64,000 nucleotides of DNA from DASRDZ01 sp035569495 (GCA_035569495.1 DATMMX010000051.1:1-64000); one strand, 5' to 3'. Shown: positions 25,809-35,127, counted from the first letter of the stretch. Numbers and translations are program-made. Notes: generated from the sequence alone by a model not told the origin.

Positions 25809-26953
25809 CGACCGTCAACGCTTTCATCGACGAAGGTCTCGTCACGGGCGACGACTTGGACGCCTATCTCCGTGGCCTTGACTGGGTTGTGGTCTCCCGT
25901 ACAGAGGGCCAATTCGGTCAATGGGCCTCGCCCGACCGCACTACTGATGTGTTGATCCCGCTCAATACGCAATGGTCTGACTATCGGGACCGCGTCGCGG
26001 CTGCCGTCCAGCAGATCGCCGCTGCGACGCAACTGCCCGTCGAGCGAGTGTTGCGAGAGGTCGCCATGACTCGCGCCGACGTTGTGTTGCTGCGAGCAGC
26101 GATTGACACGCCCGCCGACGGAAGTATCACGCTGGTCGATGGGCTCTCGCTGCTCCGTGGAGGCTACGATGCAGTCGAGGCCGCTGCCCTCGCCGAGGTC
26201 GACCGGCGGGCTTATTACACCGGCGTTCGCCCACAGCGCGTCACGACTTACATGAACCAGGTCCGTCTTGGGCAGACCGAAGTCGGCAGCTTCGTCGTGC
26301 CCATTATCTCCCGTGTGTCGCCGCCCACACCTCCTCCCGGCGAGCTCCCGTCCGTGCAAGAAGGCATCGAGCCGTTCGAACGGCGCGTGACCCGACGACT
26401 GGTCGTTGGTGTCAAGGCCGCGGTTGATGCCGCCGGCGCCGCAGAAGCATCCGGTGACTTCTCTTCATTTACCGCCGCCGTGGGGGATGGAGTGAGCGCC
26501 AACCTTTGCGATGCACTGGGAGATTTGGACCCTCAGGGACGCACGTCGTCCGTAACTTTCCGCGTCCGCTGGTCACGTGTCCTCGCCGACAACCCTCCAC
26601 CTGCGGTTGTCACCGTTCCGACATCGCTGAGAGCAACTTTCAAGGAAGCGGCGCAAAGGTTGCGTCCTCAGGAGCGCGATCGGATTGTGACCGTCGTCGG
26701 ACCCGTCGAACACCTCGACAGGGTTGGCGATGAGAGAGACGGGACGATTGGCGTCCGTGCCACACTGGACGGAGTGACCCGAAAAGTGTTTATCGACCTG
26801 CCCGAAGAGTGGTACCTACAGGCGGTCACCGCCCACGGCTTGGGGAAACCGATTCTCTGTCGGGGCCTACTTGTTGTTCGTGGACCGCGTCGTAGCCTCG
26901 CAAACGTAACTGATTTCTCTGTGCCCGACGAGCTCCCGGGCCTGTCTGAGTAA
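25805..26953 (+). CDS. Partner of DUF4365 protein, unknown function
   Basis: 382 residues, GTG start overlapping the upstream stop (GTGA). No signal peptide or membrane helix. The middle is helical (FERRVTRRLVVGVKAAVDAAG); the last ~100 residues look beta-rich (RIVTVVGPVEHLDRV, TRKVFIDLPEEWY). I do not recognise the family. Obligate pairing with the nuclease-like gene is the best clue. Base composition is a little lower in GC than the transfer genes. Confidence 0.6.
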   Translation: MTTVNAFIDEGLVTGDDLDAYLRGLDWVVVSRTEGQFGQWASPDRTTDVLIPLNTQWSDYRDRVAAAVQQIAAATQLPVERVLREVAMTRADVVLLRAAIDTPADGSITLVDGLSLLRGGYDAVEAAALAEVDRRAYYTGVRPQRVTTYMNQVRLGQTEVGSFVVPIISRVSPPTPPPGELPSVQEGIEPFERRVTRRLVVGVKAAVDAAGAAEASGDFSSFTAAVGDGVSANLCDALGDLDPQGRTSSVTFRVRWSRVLADNPPPAVVTVPTSLRATFKEAAQRLRPQERDRIVTVVGPVEHLDRVGDERDGTIGVRATLDGVTRKVFIDLPEEWYLQAVTAHGLGKPILCRGLLVVRGPRRSLANVTDFSVPDELPGLSE

Positions 26954-26969
26954 GCGTCCGCGCAGGCGC

Positions 26970-28736
26970 TCAGCCATTCCGCCTGATCATGACAGGCAAC
27001 ATCGTGGTTGACATCAGTCGGATCACCCGAGCGTCGTCACGGCCACAAAGCGCCATTGCGTGACCCGGAAGAAGTTGGCGCACTCTCGTCGCAGGGATGC
27101 GCGGTAGCTCAATTTCACTTCGATACTTTCCCCAAGTCCGATCTCCAAAGAGGAAGCCGTTTTGGGTGTCACTCCTCGAAACCTGCTCAACCCAGTGCTT
27201 CCCAATCAGAGTTTCCAGGCGCTGCAGCGTCTCGGTGTCCGCAAGCCCCGGTAGCACCAACTTGGCACCAGCGAAGGTCAGCAGGCCGTCCGCGACGTCC
27301 CGTCCCCAACGTGCCGCCGCCTGCGACAAGTCTTGCAAGATGGCGAGCAGGATGACATTCCGCCCTCCGCCTTCGGCGGCGATCTGCGGCAATGATGGCA
27401 GCGGGCAGATGCTCGCAATTTCGTCCAACGCGAGGAGAAGCGGTAGGGCAAGCGCGCCGGTGGCGTTGCTCTGACGCAGCGCTTCGGCCCGGATTTCTTC
27501 GACTAGCCCGACGACCAGCGGCGCCAGTGGTGTGCTCTCGTCGCTCGGCGCGACGATGAACAGGCTGTCCGGTTGACTCAAGAAGGTATCGGCGCCAAAG
27601 CTGCAGGACGCCGCCCGGTCCGCACTGGCGAGCACGATGCTGTCGTCGAAGGAGGCCAGGCCGCCGGCGAGGGCGGACCAGATAGAACCGCGTTCGCGAT
27701 CGGGCGTCTGCGCAATGCCGCGCAGGATCGCGGCCGCCTGCCGTGCCCGCGTCTGTGTGCAGACGTGCTCCGCGGCGTCTAGTCGCCCTGCGTGCGTCCA
27801 CTCGATGACCGTGGACATCGGGCGCTGCGCCAGAACGGCAGCGTGGAGGAGAGCAGCGAGGAGCTGCGTGCCGCGAGCACGCCAGTGGTCGCGGCCCTCG
27901 GTGCCGTCCGCAGCTCCTGCGAGCAGAGCACGCGCCCGGGTCAGGGCGGTATCGAAGGTCTCGGCACCGCGCAGCGGTGACCAATCAAGGCGGTTCACCG
28001 TGGCGGGCATGGTCGACGCGACGATGCCAACGGGATCGAAGCACCACACGGTTCCACGCTGGGACCGGATACCGTGGCAGGCGTCGAGGACATCACGCCG
28101 CGTCGACGTGATCACGACCGGGCCGGTCCAGGCGAGGACGTTGGGGATGATGACGCCGCTCGTCTTGCCGCTGCGCGGCGGCCCGATGACCAGCGTGCCG
28201 ACCTGGCGCGGGGCGGTGACCCAGGCGCGGCCCTTGTAGCCGAGCAGGACGCGGAACGGCGGGATGCCGTAGGCGCGCGGGTCGATCCCGCGCCGAAGCC
28301 AGGGAAGAAGCGGGCGGACGCCGGTGGCGCCGTCGGCGAACACGGCGTCGAGACGTGCGGCGGCGACTGCGGCGGCGATCGCCAGGACCGCGGAGGCAGC
28401 GATGCTCAGCTCGCTTGCATCGTCGAGGAGGCCGAGGTCGGCAGCGGCGTTCCGAATCCAGAGGACGGGCAGCGCGGCGCAGACGGTGAGCAGGATCGGG
28501 GACGACGCGCGACGTGGCGGCGACTGCAGGACGTACGCGGCGGCCGCCACCAGGACCAACAGAGGCGGAAGCCACAGACCGAGGCCAACGGCCGCCCACC
28601 ACAGGAGGCGACGGCGCCGCTTGAGCAGCCATTCGCGGCGCTCCTCGCTGAGGCTATACCACGCCGTGGTGGCCGACCGCGACACGCGCTCGATGACGGG
28701 ACGGAGAGCGTCGAGGCGCATCGGGGCGCGCCTCAC
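26970..28736 (-). CDS. Type IV coupling protein (VirD4/TraD-like ATPase)
   Basis: 588 residues. Membrane segments in the first ~130 residues (LLWWAAVGLGLWLPPLLVLV and others), then a hexameric ATPase domain: Walker A GPPRSGKTSGV, Walker B LLLALDEIASIC, and AILQDLSQ typical of VirD4/TraG proteins. Links the relaxase-DNA complex to a mating channel. GTG at 28736 overlaps the upstream stop as GTGA; ATG at 28721 is the alternative. The channel itself is not encoded here. Confidence 0.88.
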   Translation of the reverse strand: MRRAPMRLDALRPVIERVSRSATTAWYSLSEERREWLLKRRRRLLWWAAVGLGLWLPPLLVLVAAAAYVLQSPPRRASSPILLTVCAALPVLWIRNAAADLGLLDDASELSIAASAVLAIAAAVAAARLDAVFADGATGVRPLLPWLRRGIDPRAYGIPPFRVLLGYKGRAWVTAPRQVGTLVIGPPRSGKTSGVIIPNVLAWTGPVVITSTRRDVLDACHGIRSQRGTVWCFDPVGIVASTMPATVNRLDWSPLRGAETFDTALTRARALLAGAADGTEGRDHWRARGTQLLAALLHAAVLAQRPMSTVIEWTHAGRLDAAEHVCTQTRARQAAAILRGIAQTPDRERGSIWSALAGGLASFDDSIVLASADRAASCSFGADTFLSQPDSLFIVAPSDESTPLAPLVVGLVEEIRAEALRQSNATGALALPLLLALDEIASICPLPSLPQIAAEGGGRNVILLAILQDLSQAAARWGRDVADGLLTFAGAKLVLPGLADTETLQRLETLIGKHWVEQVSRSDTQNGFLFGDRTWGKYRSEIELPRIPATRVRQLLPGHAMALCGRDDARVIRLMSTTMLPVMIRRNG

Positions 28737-29137
28737 TCGGCGCGCTCCGCGACCAGCTCGGCGACGACCTCGTCCATGGAGGGCACGGGCGCTGGGTCAT
28801 CGAGCGGGTTGCCCGGCGACGTGTGCTCGCCGCGATGCGCGATGAGGTCGCGCCAGTCGCTGCACAGGGGCATGAGCCCGGACCGCCACCACTCCGCCGC
28901 GTCGCGGCCGGTGGCGCCGTTGACGTAGGCGTCGTCCTGCCAGACGCGGAGCGCAGCGAGACGGCGCACCACCCAGCCGTGGGTGTACCAGCAGGAGGGG
29001 ACGGCGATGTCGCAGCCGCGCAGCCAGTCCACGAGGTCAGCGAGTTGAGAGTAGGCGCGGTGCAACGCATCGCCATCGAGGGAGTCGAGGTCCCACGGCA
29101 CGGATCGGCGGGCAGGGTCGAGGGGTTCGGATTCCAT
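28733..29137 (-). CDS. Small hypothetical protein coupled to T4CP
   Basis: 134 residues, soluble. Contains SCWYTHGWVVRRLAALRVWQ and GRDAAEWW, similar to a short Cys-Trp/His protein I recall beside coupling proteins in actinobacterial conjugative elements. Overlaps the coupling-protein start, so probably co-translated. Exact role unknown. Confidence 0.6.
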   Translation of the reverse strand: MESEPLDPARRSVPWDLDSLDGDALHRAYSQLADLVDWLRGCDIAVPSCWYTHGWVVRRLAALRVWQDDAYVNGATGRDAAEWWRSGLMPLCSDWRDLIAHRGEHTSPGNPLDDPAPVPSMDEVVAELVAERAE

Positions 29138-29251
29138 GCGAGTCCTCCGAGCGGGACCGCGGCCCAGGCGGGTCGGACGCTTCCGGCCAGCGGTCCTCCA
29201 GTGCGGACACTCACTGCGTGCGCAGTGAGCAACGGCGCTTCCCGCCGCGTG

Positions 29252-29788
29252 TCAGGCGGTGGGCAAGCCGTCGTCGATGGCGACGAGCTGCTGGAACGCC
29301 GTCGATGTGGTGTCGCCGGGCAACCAGACGAACTCCGTGTTCGACGCCAGGTTCGCGTCGTCATGCGCACATCCCTGCAGCATCAGGTCAAGGGCATCGC
29401 TGATCTTCCCGGCATCGTTGACCGCGTCGGCCGGCACTGTGTGCGGGTCCATCGCGTCGCGCATGGCGCGAGCGTCGGTCATCAGGGCGGTGAGCTTGGT
29501 GCGGCAGTCGGCGCGGTCGTCGCCGTACTGTCCGCCGCAGGTCTCGATGGCACCGAGATCCTTCATCAGGGCGGCGACACGGTCGTGGACGCCGCTGCGC
29601 CACGCGACGATCGCCGGGTCGAGCGTGGGGATGGCAACCGGCGTGGGAATGATCGACTTGGACGCGCGGCCGGTGCAGTCGTAGGTGCAGCCTGCGGACA
29701 CGGACGGCGGGGGCGGGAAGTCGCTGATATCGCCGCAGCCGGTCAGGAACAACGCGGCGAGAAGAGCGATGGCGACTGTCGCCACCAT
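29252..29788 (-). CDS. Lipoprotein in transfer operon
   Basis: 178 residues. The signal peptide ends in a lipobox, LFLTGC, so it should be lipid-anchored on the outer face of the membrane. Six further cysteines (SAGCTYDC, IETCGG, ADCRT, QGCAH) suggest disulfides. Lies between the anti-sigma gene and the 134-residue gene. Function unknown; a surface role in mating or sensing is possible. Confidence 0.65.
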   Translation of the reverse strand: MVATVAIALLAALFLTGCGDISDFPPPPSVSAGCTYDCTGRASKSIIPTPVAIPTLDPAIVAWRSGVHDRVAALMKDLGAIETCGGQYGDDRADCRTKLTALMTDARAMRDAMDPHTVPADAVNDAGKISDALDLMLQGCAHDDANLASNTEFVWLPGDTTSTAFQQLVAIDDGLPTA

Positions 29789-29831
29789 CGCGGCGTGCGA
29801 GTGCGAAGCATGGTGAAGCCCTCCCGATGCG

Positions 29832-30770
29832 TCACGGCGTCGCCGTGGCGACTGCGAACGCGTCCACGTAGTCGGTGGGACGCGCGATCAGGTCGGCGGA
29901 GTCGAAGCCGTCGAACTCGATGACCTGGTGGCCGGTGCTGGTGCTCTGTGGCGTCGTCGCCGCGTTCCCGAGCGGGCTCGCTGGTCCCTGACAGTCGGCT
30001 CGGCTACTGGGTCCGGCGTCCGTCTCCATGTGGAGCGGGTACGGCGTGCTATCGATGGCGACGTCCAGCGTGTAAGGGACGGTTCCGGCTGTGGTCGCAG
30101 TGGAGACGAGCCGGACGGCGCGCGCGCCGTTGACGGTGTGCTCGCCGTCTTTCGTCAGCGTGCCGGGGTCGCCCACCAGGCAGGAGCTGATCCTGGCGGG
30201 GCTGACGGTGGCGATGATGGAATCGGCGTAGGCGCCGCCACGCACGCCGTACCAGCGGTCACCGACGACTGCACGAACGTCGGAGGGCACGGCGTCGGGG
30301 CCCTTGACGAAGAGGTCGCCGTGCCAGACGAGAACGGTGTCGGTGTGGCCGCCCATCGTCCAGCTCTCGACGGCCGAACCGGCGCGGTCGAGGCGCAGGT
30401 CGATGGTGACGGCGCTGCCGTCGCTGGCGGTGCCATGCTCGACCAGGTGGTAGCTGCGGGCGTGCGACATGGCGTCGGTCGCGTCGCGAAGGATGGTCGC
30501 GCCGTCCTTGTTCACCTCCGGCGGCTGGTGCTGACCGGCGGTGCCGCCGTGCAGCGCGGGGCCGAACAGCAGCGGTGCGGCGACCGCGATGGCGGCGGCG
30601 ATGCCGACCGCCGCGGCGAGCGGGGATCCGAACCGGAACCTGAAGCGGCGCCGGCGCGCGGTCGCTGGTTCCCACGGCGGGGCGTTGACGTGGGCGGTGA
30701 TCGCCATCTCGCGGATGGCGCGCTGCCCGATCTCCCTCATGCGGGCGTCGAAGTCGTTATGCGCGGTCAT
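29832..30770 (-). CDS. Membrane anti-sigma-like protein with LppX-like external domain
   Basis: 312 residues. ~50 cytoplasmic residues, one membrane helix (PLAAAVGIAAAIAVAAPLLFG), then an external domain beginning DATDAMSHARSYHLVEHG that resembles the LppX/LolA-type beta-half-barrel. Overlaps the sigma gene by 14 bases, the usual sigma/anti-sigma arrangement. The cytoplasmic part has no zinc-finger HxxxCxxC. The external domain resembles that of the fused protein at 32876. Confidence 0.7.
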   Translation of the reverse strand: MTAHNDFDARMREIGQRAIREMAITAHVNAPPWEPATARRRRFRFRFGSPLAAAVGIAAAIAVAAPLLFGPALHGGTAGQHQPPEVNKDGATILRDATDAMSHARSYHLVEHGTASDGSAVTIDLRLDRAGSAVESWTMGGHTDTVLVWHGDLFVKGPDAVPSDVRAVVGDRWYGVRGGAYADSIIATVSPARISSCLVGDPGTLTKDGEHTVNGARAVRLVSTATTAGTVPYTLDVAIDSTPYPLHMETDAGPSSRADCQGPASPLGNAATTPQSTSTGHQVIEFDGFDSADLIARPTDYVDAFAVATATP

Positions 30771-31329
30771 CGGCGTCCTCGTCGTCCATGTCGTGGAACT
30801 CGATGCCCATCAGCTCGGCGAGCCGGGGCTTGGCGCGGCGGAGCTGGGTCTTGACGGTCTCGAACCCACAGCCCAGGACCTCGGCGATTTGCTCCCGGGT
30901 CATGTCCTCCGAGTACTTCAGGACGACGACGGCCCGCATCCGCGGCGGGAGCTGCGCCAGGGCACGCTCGTAGTCGATGGTGGTCTCGCTCCAAGACTCG
31001 TCCACGGCACGCTCCTCGTAGACCCGCATGAGCCGTCCCAGCTCGCGCGTGTTGAACCGGAACCGCTTGGCGACGTGGTGGACCATCGCCGTGCGCAGCC
31101 AGGGCCACGGCGGTCCCTGGAGGTAGGCGGCGTCGGCCCGGAGGGCTTCCAGGAGGTCAATGAAGACGTCCTGGGCGAGGTCTTCCGCGGCTGACTGGTC
31201 TCCGGTCAGGAGGTGACCAAGAGCCGTCAACCGCCCGATCTCGGTCTCGTAGAGCCGAGTGATGCGCGCGTCCGCGTCCTGCGATGCGGCGGCGCGCGTG
31301 ACCGCCGTTCGGTCGATGAGCTGGGTCAT
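30757..31329 (-). CDS. ECF RNA polymerase sigma factor (SigE/SigM-like)
   Basis: 190 residues. Region 2 includes DQSAAEDLAQDVFIDLLEAL; region 4 includes LPPRMRAVVVLKYSEDMT and the helix-turn-helix REQIAEVLGCGFETVKTQLRR. Start at the ATG 31329 has GGAAG eight bases upstream; another in-frame ATG is at 31344. Heads a minus-strand run with anti-sigma, lipoprotein, small protein and coupling protein, so it probably controls transfer genes. Confidence 0.85.
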   Translation of the reverse strand: MTQLIDRTAVTRAAASQDADARITRLYETEIGRLTALGHLLTGDQSAAEDLAQDVFIDLLEALRADAAYLQGPPWPWLRTAMVHHVAKRFRFNTRELGRLMRVYEERAVDESWSETTIDYERALAQLPPRMRAVVVLKYSEDMTREQIAEVLGCGFETVKTQLRRAKPRLAELMGIEFHDMDDEDADDRA

Positions 31330-31548
31330 CGCGGCACTTCCCATGTTGAGCAAGTACCCGCGGACCCCCTGGGGGTGGTACACGACGCGCCGACTTGGTG
31401 GCCGCCACTGATGGAGTGGGGCATCCCCGGTCCTCCGTGGAGTGGTTGTGACCACTCTTGGAAGAACCAGGCGGCCGGTTTTTGCAGTCATCCGCGTTTG
31501 GGACGTTTGGGACTGTTGGCTGCTGGGCTCCCTGCTACGGTGCGTCGC

Positions 31549-32793
31549 GTGGGACCAGACGACGCCGACAAGCCGATCGGAGCACCAGGGACGTGGGTCG
31601 ATGGGATGCCCGGGCTCCTAGGTGATGTCGACGCACGACGAGACGCCGAGGCGGTCATCGAGATGCTCCTGACGTTGCAACGAGCGACCGCGGGGACCGA
31701 CCTCCGCGCAGCCTCGACCGACGGGGAGTTTCCTGGCGGGCTATTCGCCGATCCCATCCCGGTGGTGGTCGACGCCAATTGGTTTCGCGCTGACGTCCGC
31801 TATGCCTGTCGTTCTCAGCAGCGCACCGTCCTGGTGAGTGCAGCAAACGAGCAGTTCATCCGGGCGTTCTGCGCCCACCATGTCATCGACGAGGTGCTGG
31901 AGCACTTCGAGGAGTGGGCTGATCCGCCTGACGGCCAGGTGACTGCAGAGGCCTTCATCCAACGGTTCTTCGAGGAGTACCTGCCGGTGCTGCGGGTGGT
32001 GCCGAACGATGGCGTACCGGACGACTGGCTCTCGCCCGGCGAGCAAGACCGGCTGGCGCGTCTACGCGCGGTCGACCCGGACGACATTCCCTCGGTCAAG
32101 CTGGCGATCGTATTGCGCGCTCTGTACGTATCCAAAGACCGCCCCGCGCTCCGCGCCGTCTACGGAGACGCGGCTGAACTAAGCTCCCAACACGAGTGGG
32201 TCGACTACTTGAAGGCGGGCGGTGACGTCGGCCAACTCCGGCGCTTGCTCTACTCCGCCTCAGCAGGTGTCACGTTGGTCGGCTATGGCGTGGCGGCAGC
32301 GACGCGCCGGATCTACAGCGCTCTCGGGGGACCTCTGACCGCCGTCGCCGCGGCCGGGCTTGGCTGGGCGGGCTTCCGGTGGCTGCGTCAGCCGAGATGG
32401 GCGGGACTCAAGGCTGGAGGCCTCCGCGTTCTGAACGTGCTCGGCGTGGTGGGTGCGTTGATGGAGCAGCGGCGCCGACACCTGGAGGCGGCGCTCCCGC
32501 CACTTCCCGACTGGGACGGGGCCGGAGCTCGACCGGCGCTACTCGGACGCGCGGTGCTCCAAGCGCTGGCCCGGGACAGCCGGGGCACGCGCTCCGCGCA
32601 TGAGCTTACCGAAACGGTGCGATCGGAGCTGCCCTGCTCCGAACCGCACGTCCGGGCGCTGCTCCGTTCGACCACATGCTTCCAAGAGGTGTATCGGGGT
32701 CGCTGGCAGGTCGGCAGAGCGCTAACAGCCGAAAGCCCGCAGGGCGAGCCCGCGGAGAGTGATGAGGCAGGCCGTCGCGACGACAGCGGTTAG
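31549..32793 (+). CDS. Large PIN-domain protein with C-terminal membrane segment
   Basis: About 414 residues. PIPVVVDANWFRADVRYAC and DPDDIPSVKLAIVLRALYVS resemble the acidic-residue strands of a PIN RNase, with SKDRPALRAVYG after them. Around residues 240-285 hydrophobic stretches (AGVTLVGYGVAAAT, LTAVAAAGLGWAGFRW) suggest membrane association, and the last ~90 residues look like a winged helix (HELTETVRSELPCSEPHVRA). GTG start is uncertain (31540 also possible). May be an element-borne toxin or defence factor; no antitoxin is evident. Confidence 0.6.
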   Translation: MGPDDADKPIGAPGTWVDGMPGLLGDVDARRDAEAVIEMLLTLQRATAGTDLRAASTDGEFPGGLFADPIPVVVDANWFRADVRYACRSQQRTVLVSAANEQFIRAFCAHHVIDEVLEHFEEWADPPDGQVTAEAFIQRFFEEYLPVLRVVPNDGVPDDWLSPGEQDRLARLRAVDPDDIPSVKLAIVLRALYVSKDRPALRAVYGDAAELSSQHEWVDYLKAGGDVGQLRRLLYSASAGVTLVGYGVAAATRRIYSALGGPLTAVAAAGLGWAGFRWLRQPRWAGLKAGGLRVLNVLGVVGALMEQRRRHLEAALPPLPDWDGAGARPALLGRAVLQALARDSRGTRSAHELTETVRSELPCSEPHVRALLRSTTCFQEVYRGRWQVGRALTAESPQGEPAESDEAGRRDDSG

Positions 32794-32875
32794 GGTTCTG
32801 ATCCGCGATGACTCGCCGTGGTCTATCGCGTGCAGCCTCCCTGCCGGACAACGCTCTGACGACTCTTTTCGATCG

Positions 32876-34483
32876 TCATCGGCCGAAATTGTCCACTCTC
32901 ACTTCAGCCAGGGATGTCGTGAAATCGATGAACGGGTACGGGGTGAGCCGGAACGTCAGCGTGCGGTCGGGCGACCGAAGAAGCGTCGAGCCCACATCCA
33001 GGCCAGGCTCGATGGTCAGCACCGGCGGTGGCGCTAGCACCACGTCGGCAAGGGTGGACGGGGTGACGTACGGAGAAAGCCTCGTCATCAGGGCTGCTGC
33101 GGCGGATCGTTGCGCCGTGCCGGTCAGCGGAAGCCAGGACTCGCCGAGCGCCGATGCCTGGTCGGAGGTGAGGCCGAAGAACTGCGCCGCCGTCTCGGGC
33201 GCACCAGCGACACCGAAATTTCCGCCGAGGTTGAGGTGGCGCACGGCCAGCACGCCACCGACACGGCGGATGTCGAACTGTCCGATGAAGCCGTCGCTGG
33301 CGAAGTACGTGCCGTCGAAGTCGCCGCTGGGCTGGACGCGCAGATCGAAGCGCAGGGGATCGGCGGGTGGCGCCTTATCGGGAAATGCGTTGAGTCCGCT
33401 GTAGGTGACGTGGTAGCCACGGGCGTCGCGCATCATCGCCAGCGCCGCCGCCCACTCCTCGGCAGCGGACGGGGTTGGCGATGCGGTCGGCGCTGGCGGC
33501 GTGGTGGCGACGATGTCGGCGGCGGGCGTCAGGGACGCGGCGGGATGCGGCTGGGTTGCCCCGATGGCCGGGCGATGTGAGCCGTGCAGGATCGCGATGC
33601 CGCCGCCGAACAGGAGGAGGGTGATGGCGCCGCCTGCCAGGCCGGCCGGGGAGCGGAGGCGGGCCGTCCACCCGAAGTGCGCGGCGGCCTGGTGCGTCGG
33701 AGGCATGGGCACCGCGTGCGGGAACCAGCCGTGACCGAGGGCCGCGGGGAGCGGCAGGAGCGCGATGCCGCCCAGGAGTTCCATCGGTGACGTCAGCACG
33801 GCCGCTCGGGACTGGCACACGGCGCAGTGCTTCATGTGGTGCTCGACGCTCCGCCGCTGACCGGTGGAGAGTTGGCGGACATCGTCAGGAACCAGCTCCG
33901 CGAGGCGGTCGCAGTGCGTGCGGCTCTGTGCGACGAGGAGCGAGCGCAGGGCATGGCGGAAAGACGACCGTGCCCGCGTGATCGTCAGTGATGCACGCGC
34001 CGGGGTCATGTGGAGCGCCGCGGCGATATCGCGCGAGGACAGGTCGTGGCGTACCGCCAGGTCGAGGGCAAGGCGCTGGTGCAGTTCCATGCTCGCGACG
34101 GCCGACCACACCAATGCCTCGGTGACGTGCCGTTCTGTCGTCTCCTCGGGATCGTCCTCGGTGCTGGTGACGGTGTCCGGAATCTCTGCTTGCCGCAGCG
34201 CCGGGTTCTTGGTGAGGTGATCGCGGGCGAGGTTCACGGCGATGCCGTAGAGCCAGGACCGGACACGGCGCGGGTCGCGGAGCTCCGCGCCGCGCTCGAT
34301 GGCGCGGACGAACGTCGTTTGCGTGATGTCGTCGGCCGTGCTCGGGTCGTGGACGAGGCGCTGGACGAAGTCGTGAATGTGCTGGCCGTAGCGCTGGAAC
34401 AGCCCTTCCGCCCCGCTGGGCTCGCCCGCCTTCAAGGCATGGCCCAGCGCGGAATCGTCGGGGGTAGGCGTCAGCGTCGCCAC
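32876..34483 (-). CDS. ECF sigma fused to zinc-finger anti-sigma, TM and external domain
   Basis: About 535 residues. Region 2 spans ~24-92 (DPSTADDITQTTFVRAIE; RSWLYGIAVNLARDHL), region 4 ~125-178 (LSSRDIAAALHMTPARAS). Residues 216-223 form HMKHCAVC, the HxxxCxxC zinc finger of ZAS anti-sigma factors. A membrane helix at ~282-302 (GGAITLLLFGGGIAIL) leads to an external domain with MMRDARGYHVTYSG, like that of the protein at 29832. Sigma and anti-sigma thus sit on one chain. GTG at 34483 chosen, since the frame further upstream is low-complexity; starts up to 34702 are open. Confidence 0.75.
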   Translation of the reverse strand: MATLTPTPDDSALGHALKAGEPSGAEGLFQRYGQHIHDFVQRLVHDPSTADDITQTTFVRAIERGAELRDPRRVRSWLYGIAVNLARDHLTKNPALRQAEIPDTVTSTEDDPEETTERHVTEALVWSAVASMELHQRLALDLAVRHDLSSRDIAAALHMTPARASLTITRARSSFRHALRSLLVAQSRTHCDRLAELVPDDVRQLSTGQRRSVEHHMKHCAVCQSRAAVLTSPMELLGGIALLPLPAALGHGWFPHAVPMPPTHQAAAHFGWTARLRSPAGLAGGAITLLLFGGGIAILHGSHRPAIGATQPHPAASLTPAADIVATTPPAPTASPTPSAAEEWAAALAMMRDARGYHVTYSGLNAFPDKAPPADPLRFDLRVQPSGDFDGTYFASDGFIGQFDIRRVGGVLAVRHLNLGGNFGVAGAPETAAQFFGLTSDQASALGESWLPLTGTAQRSAAAALMTRLSPYVTPSTLADVVLAPPPVLTIEPGLDVGSTLLRSPDRTLTFRLTPYPFIDFTTSLAEVRVDNFGR

Positions 34484-35127
34484 CGCAGCGTTCCCGGAGC
34501 CCTGGGCAGGGCGTCCCTCTCCATCCGAGTCCTTCCTCGGCCCTCTCGCGGCCGTCACGCCCGCGTCCACGATCCTGCATCCGCGGGACGGGCGATGCAA
34601 GTCCCGACCGTGCCGCCTGCGCCGGGCTGCGCATGGCGGCTGCGACTCTTTGGTTTCAGCCTCGCCTTTCCCTGCAGCACACGACGCCCAGCCCCCTCGC
34701 ATCTCGGGCGCGGGCGTGCGAGCCCTTCGGCCCTATCCGGGGTCGCTCACCGCGACGGCGGTGAGCACACGCTGCTCCGCAGCGTGCTCGCACGCGCATC
34801 ACGCTGTGGCCGCCGCACGGCGGCACGGTCGGTGCGCCTACGCCGCGTTCGTCCAATGCGGAGGAGACGAGGCCCCTCTCCCCGCACCCGCTCTACCCAG
34901 GGACGAGCCCCCTCCCGGGAACTGTCAAGGAAGGTCCCCTCGGCCCCCACCCAGACGAGCATCGTGCCCTCACCCCCGTACCTGGCATGCTCGAGCCCAA
35001 CTTGTCAGGGGCCGGGTTCTGATGTCGTTGGCGACCGCGACGTAGGCCGACCCACTTCCGGCTGCCTCATGGGACGGCCCGTCGGGTCAGCCAGCGCGTT
35101 CTTCACCGGACTTCAAGCAAGAGAACG
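34484..35127. other. Gene-free stretch carrying repeat copy 1
   Basis: About 640 bases between a minus-strand and a plus-strand gene. Holds the first copy of the 75-base repeat and presumably promoters for both sides. If the sigma fusion starts further upstream the first ~200 bases are coding. Confidence 0.4.
34868..34942 (+). repeat. 75-base direct repeat, copy 1
   Basis: Pairs with 36031-36105. Shared blocks: ccccgcaccc, tacccaggg, acgagccccctcccg and tgtcaagga. Roughly 85% identical by eye. The two copies flank the HEPN-like gene. Confidence 0.7.

Noticed and set aside
32808..33404. Plus-strand frame at the end of the sigma/anti-sigma fusion
   Set aside because: Entirely antisense to a protein with clear domains; no protein-like features.
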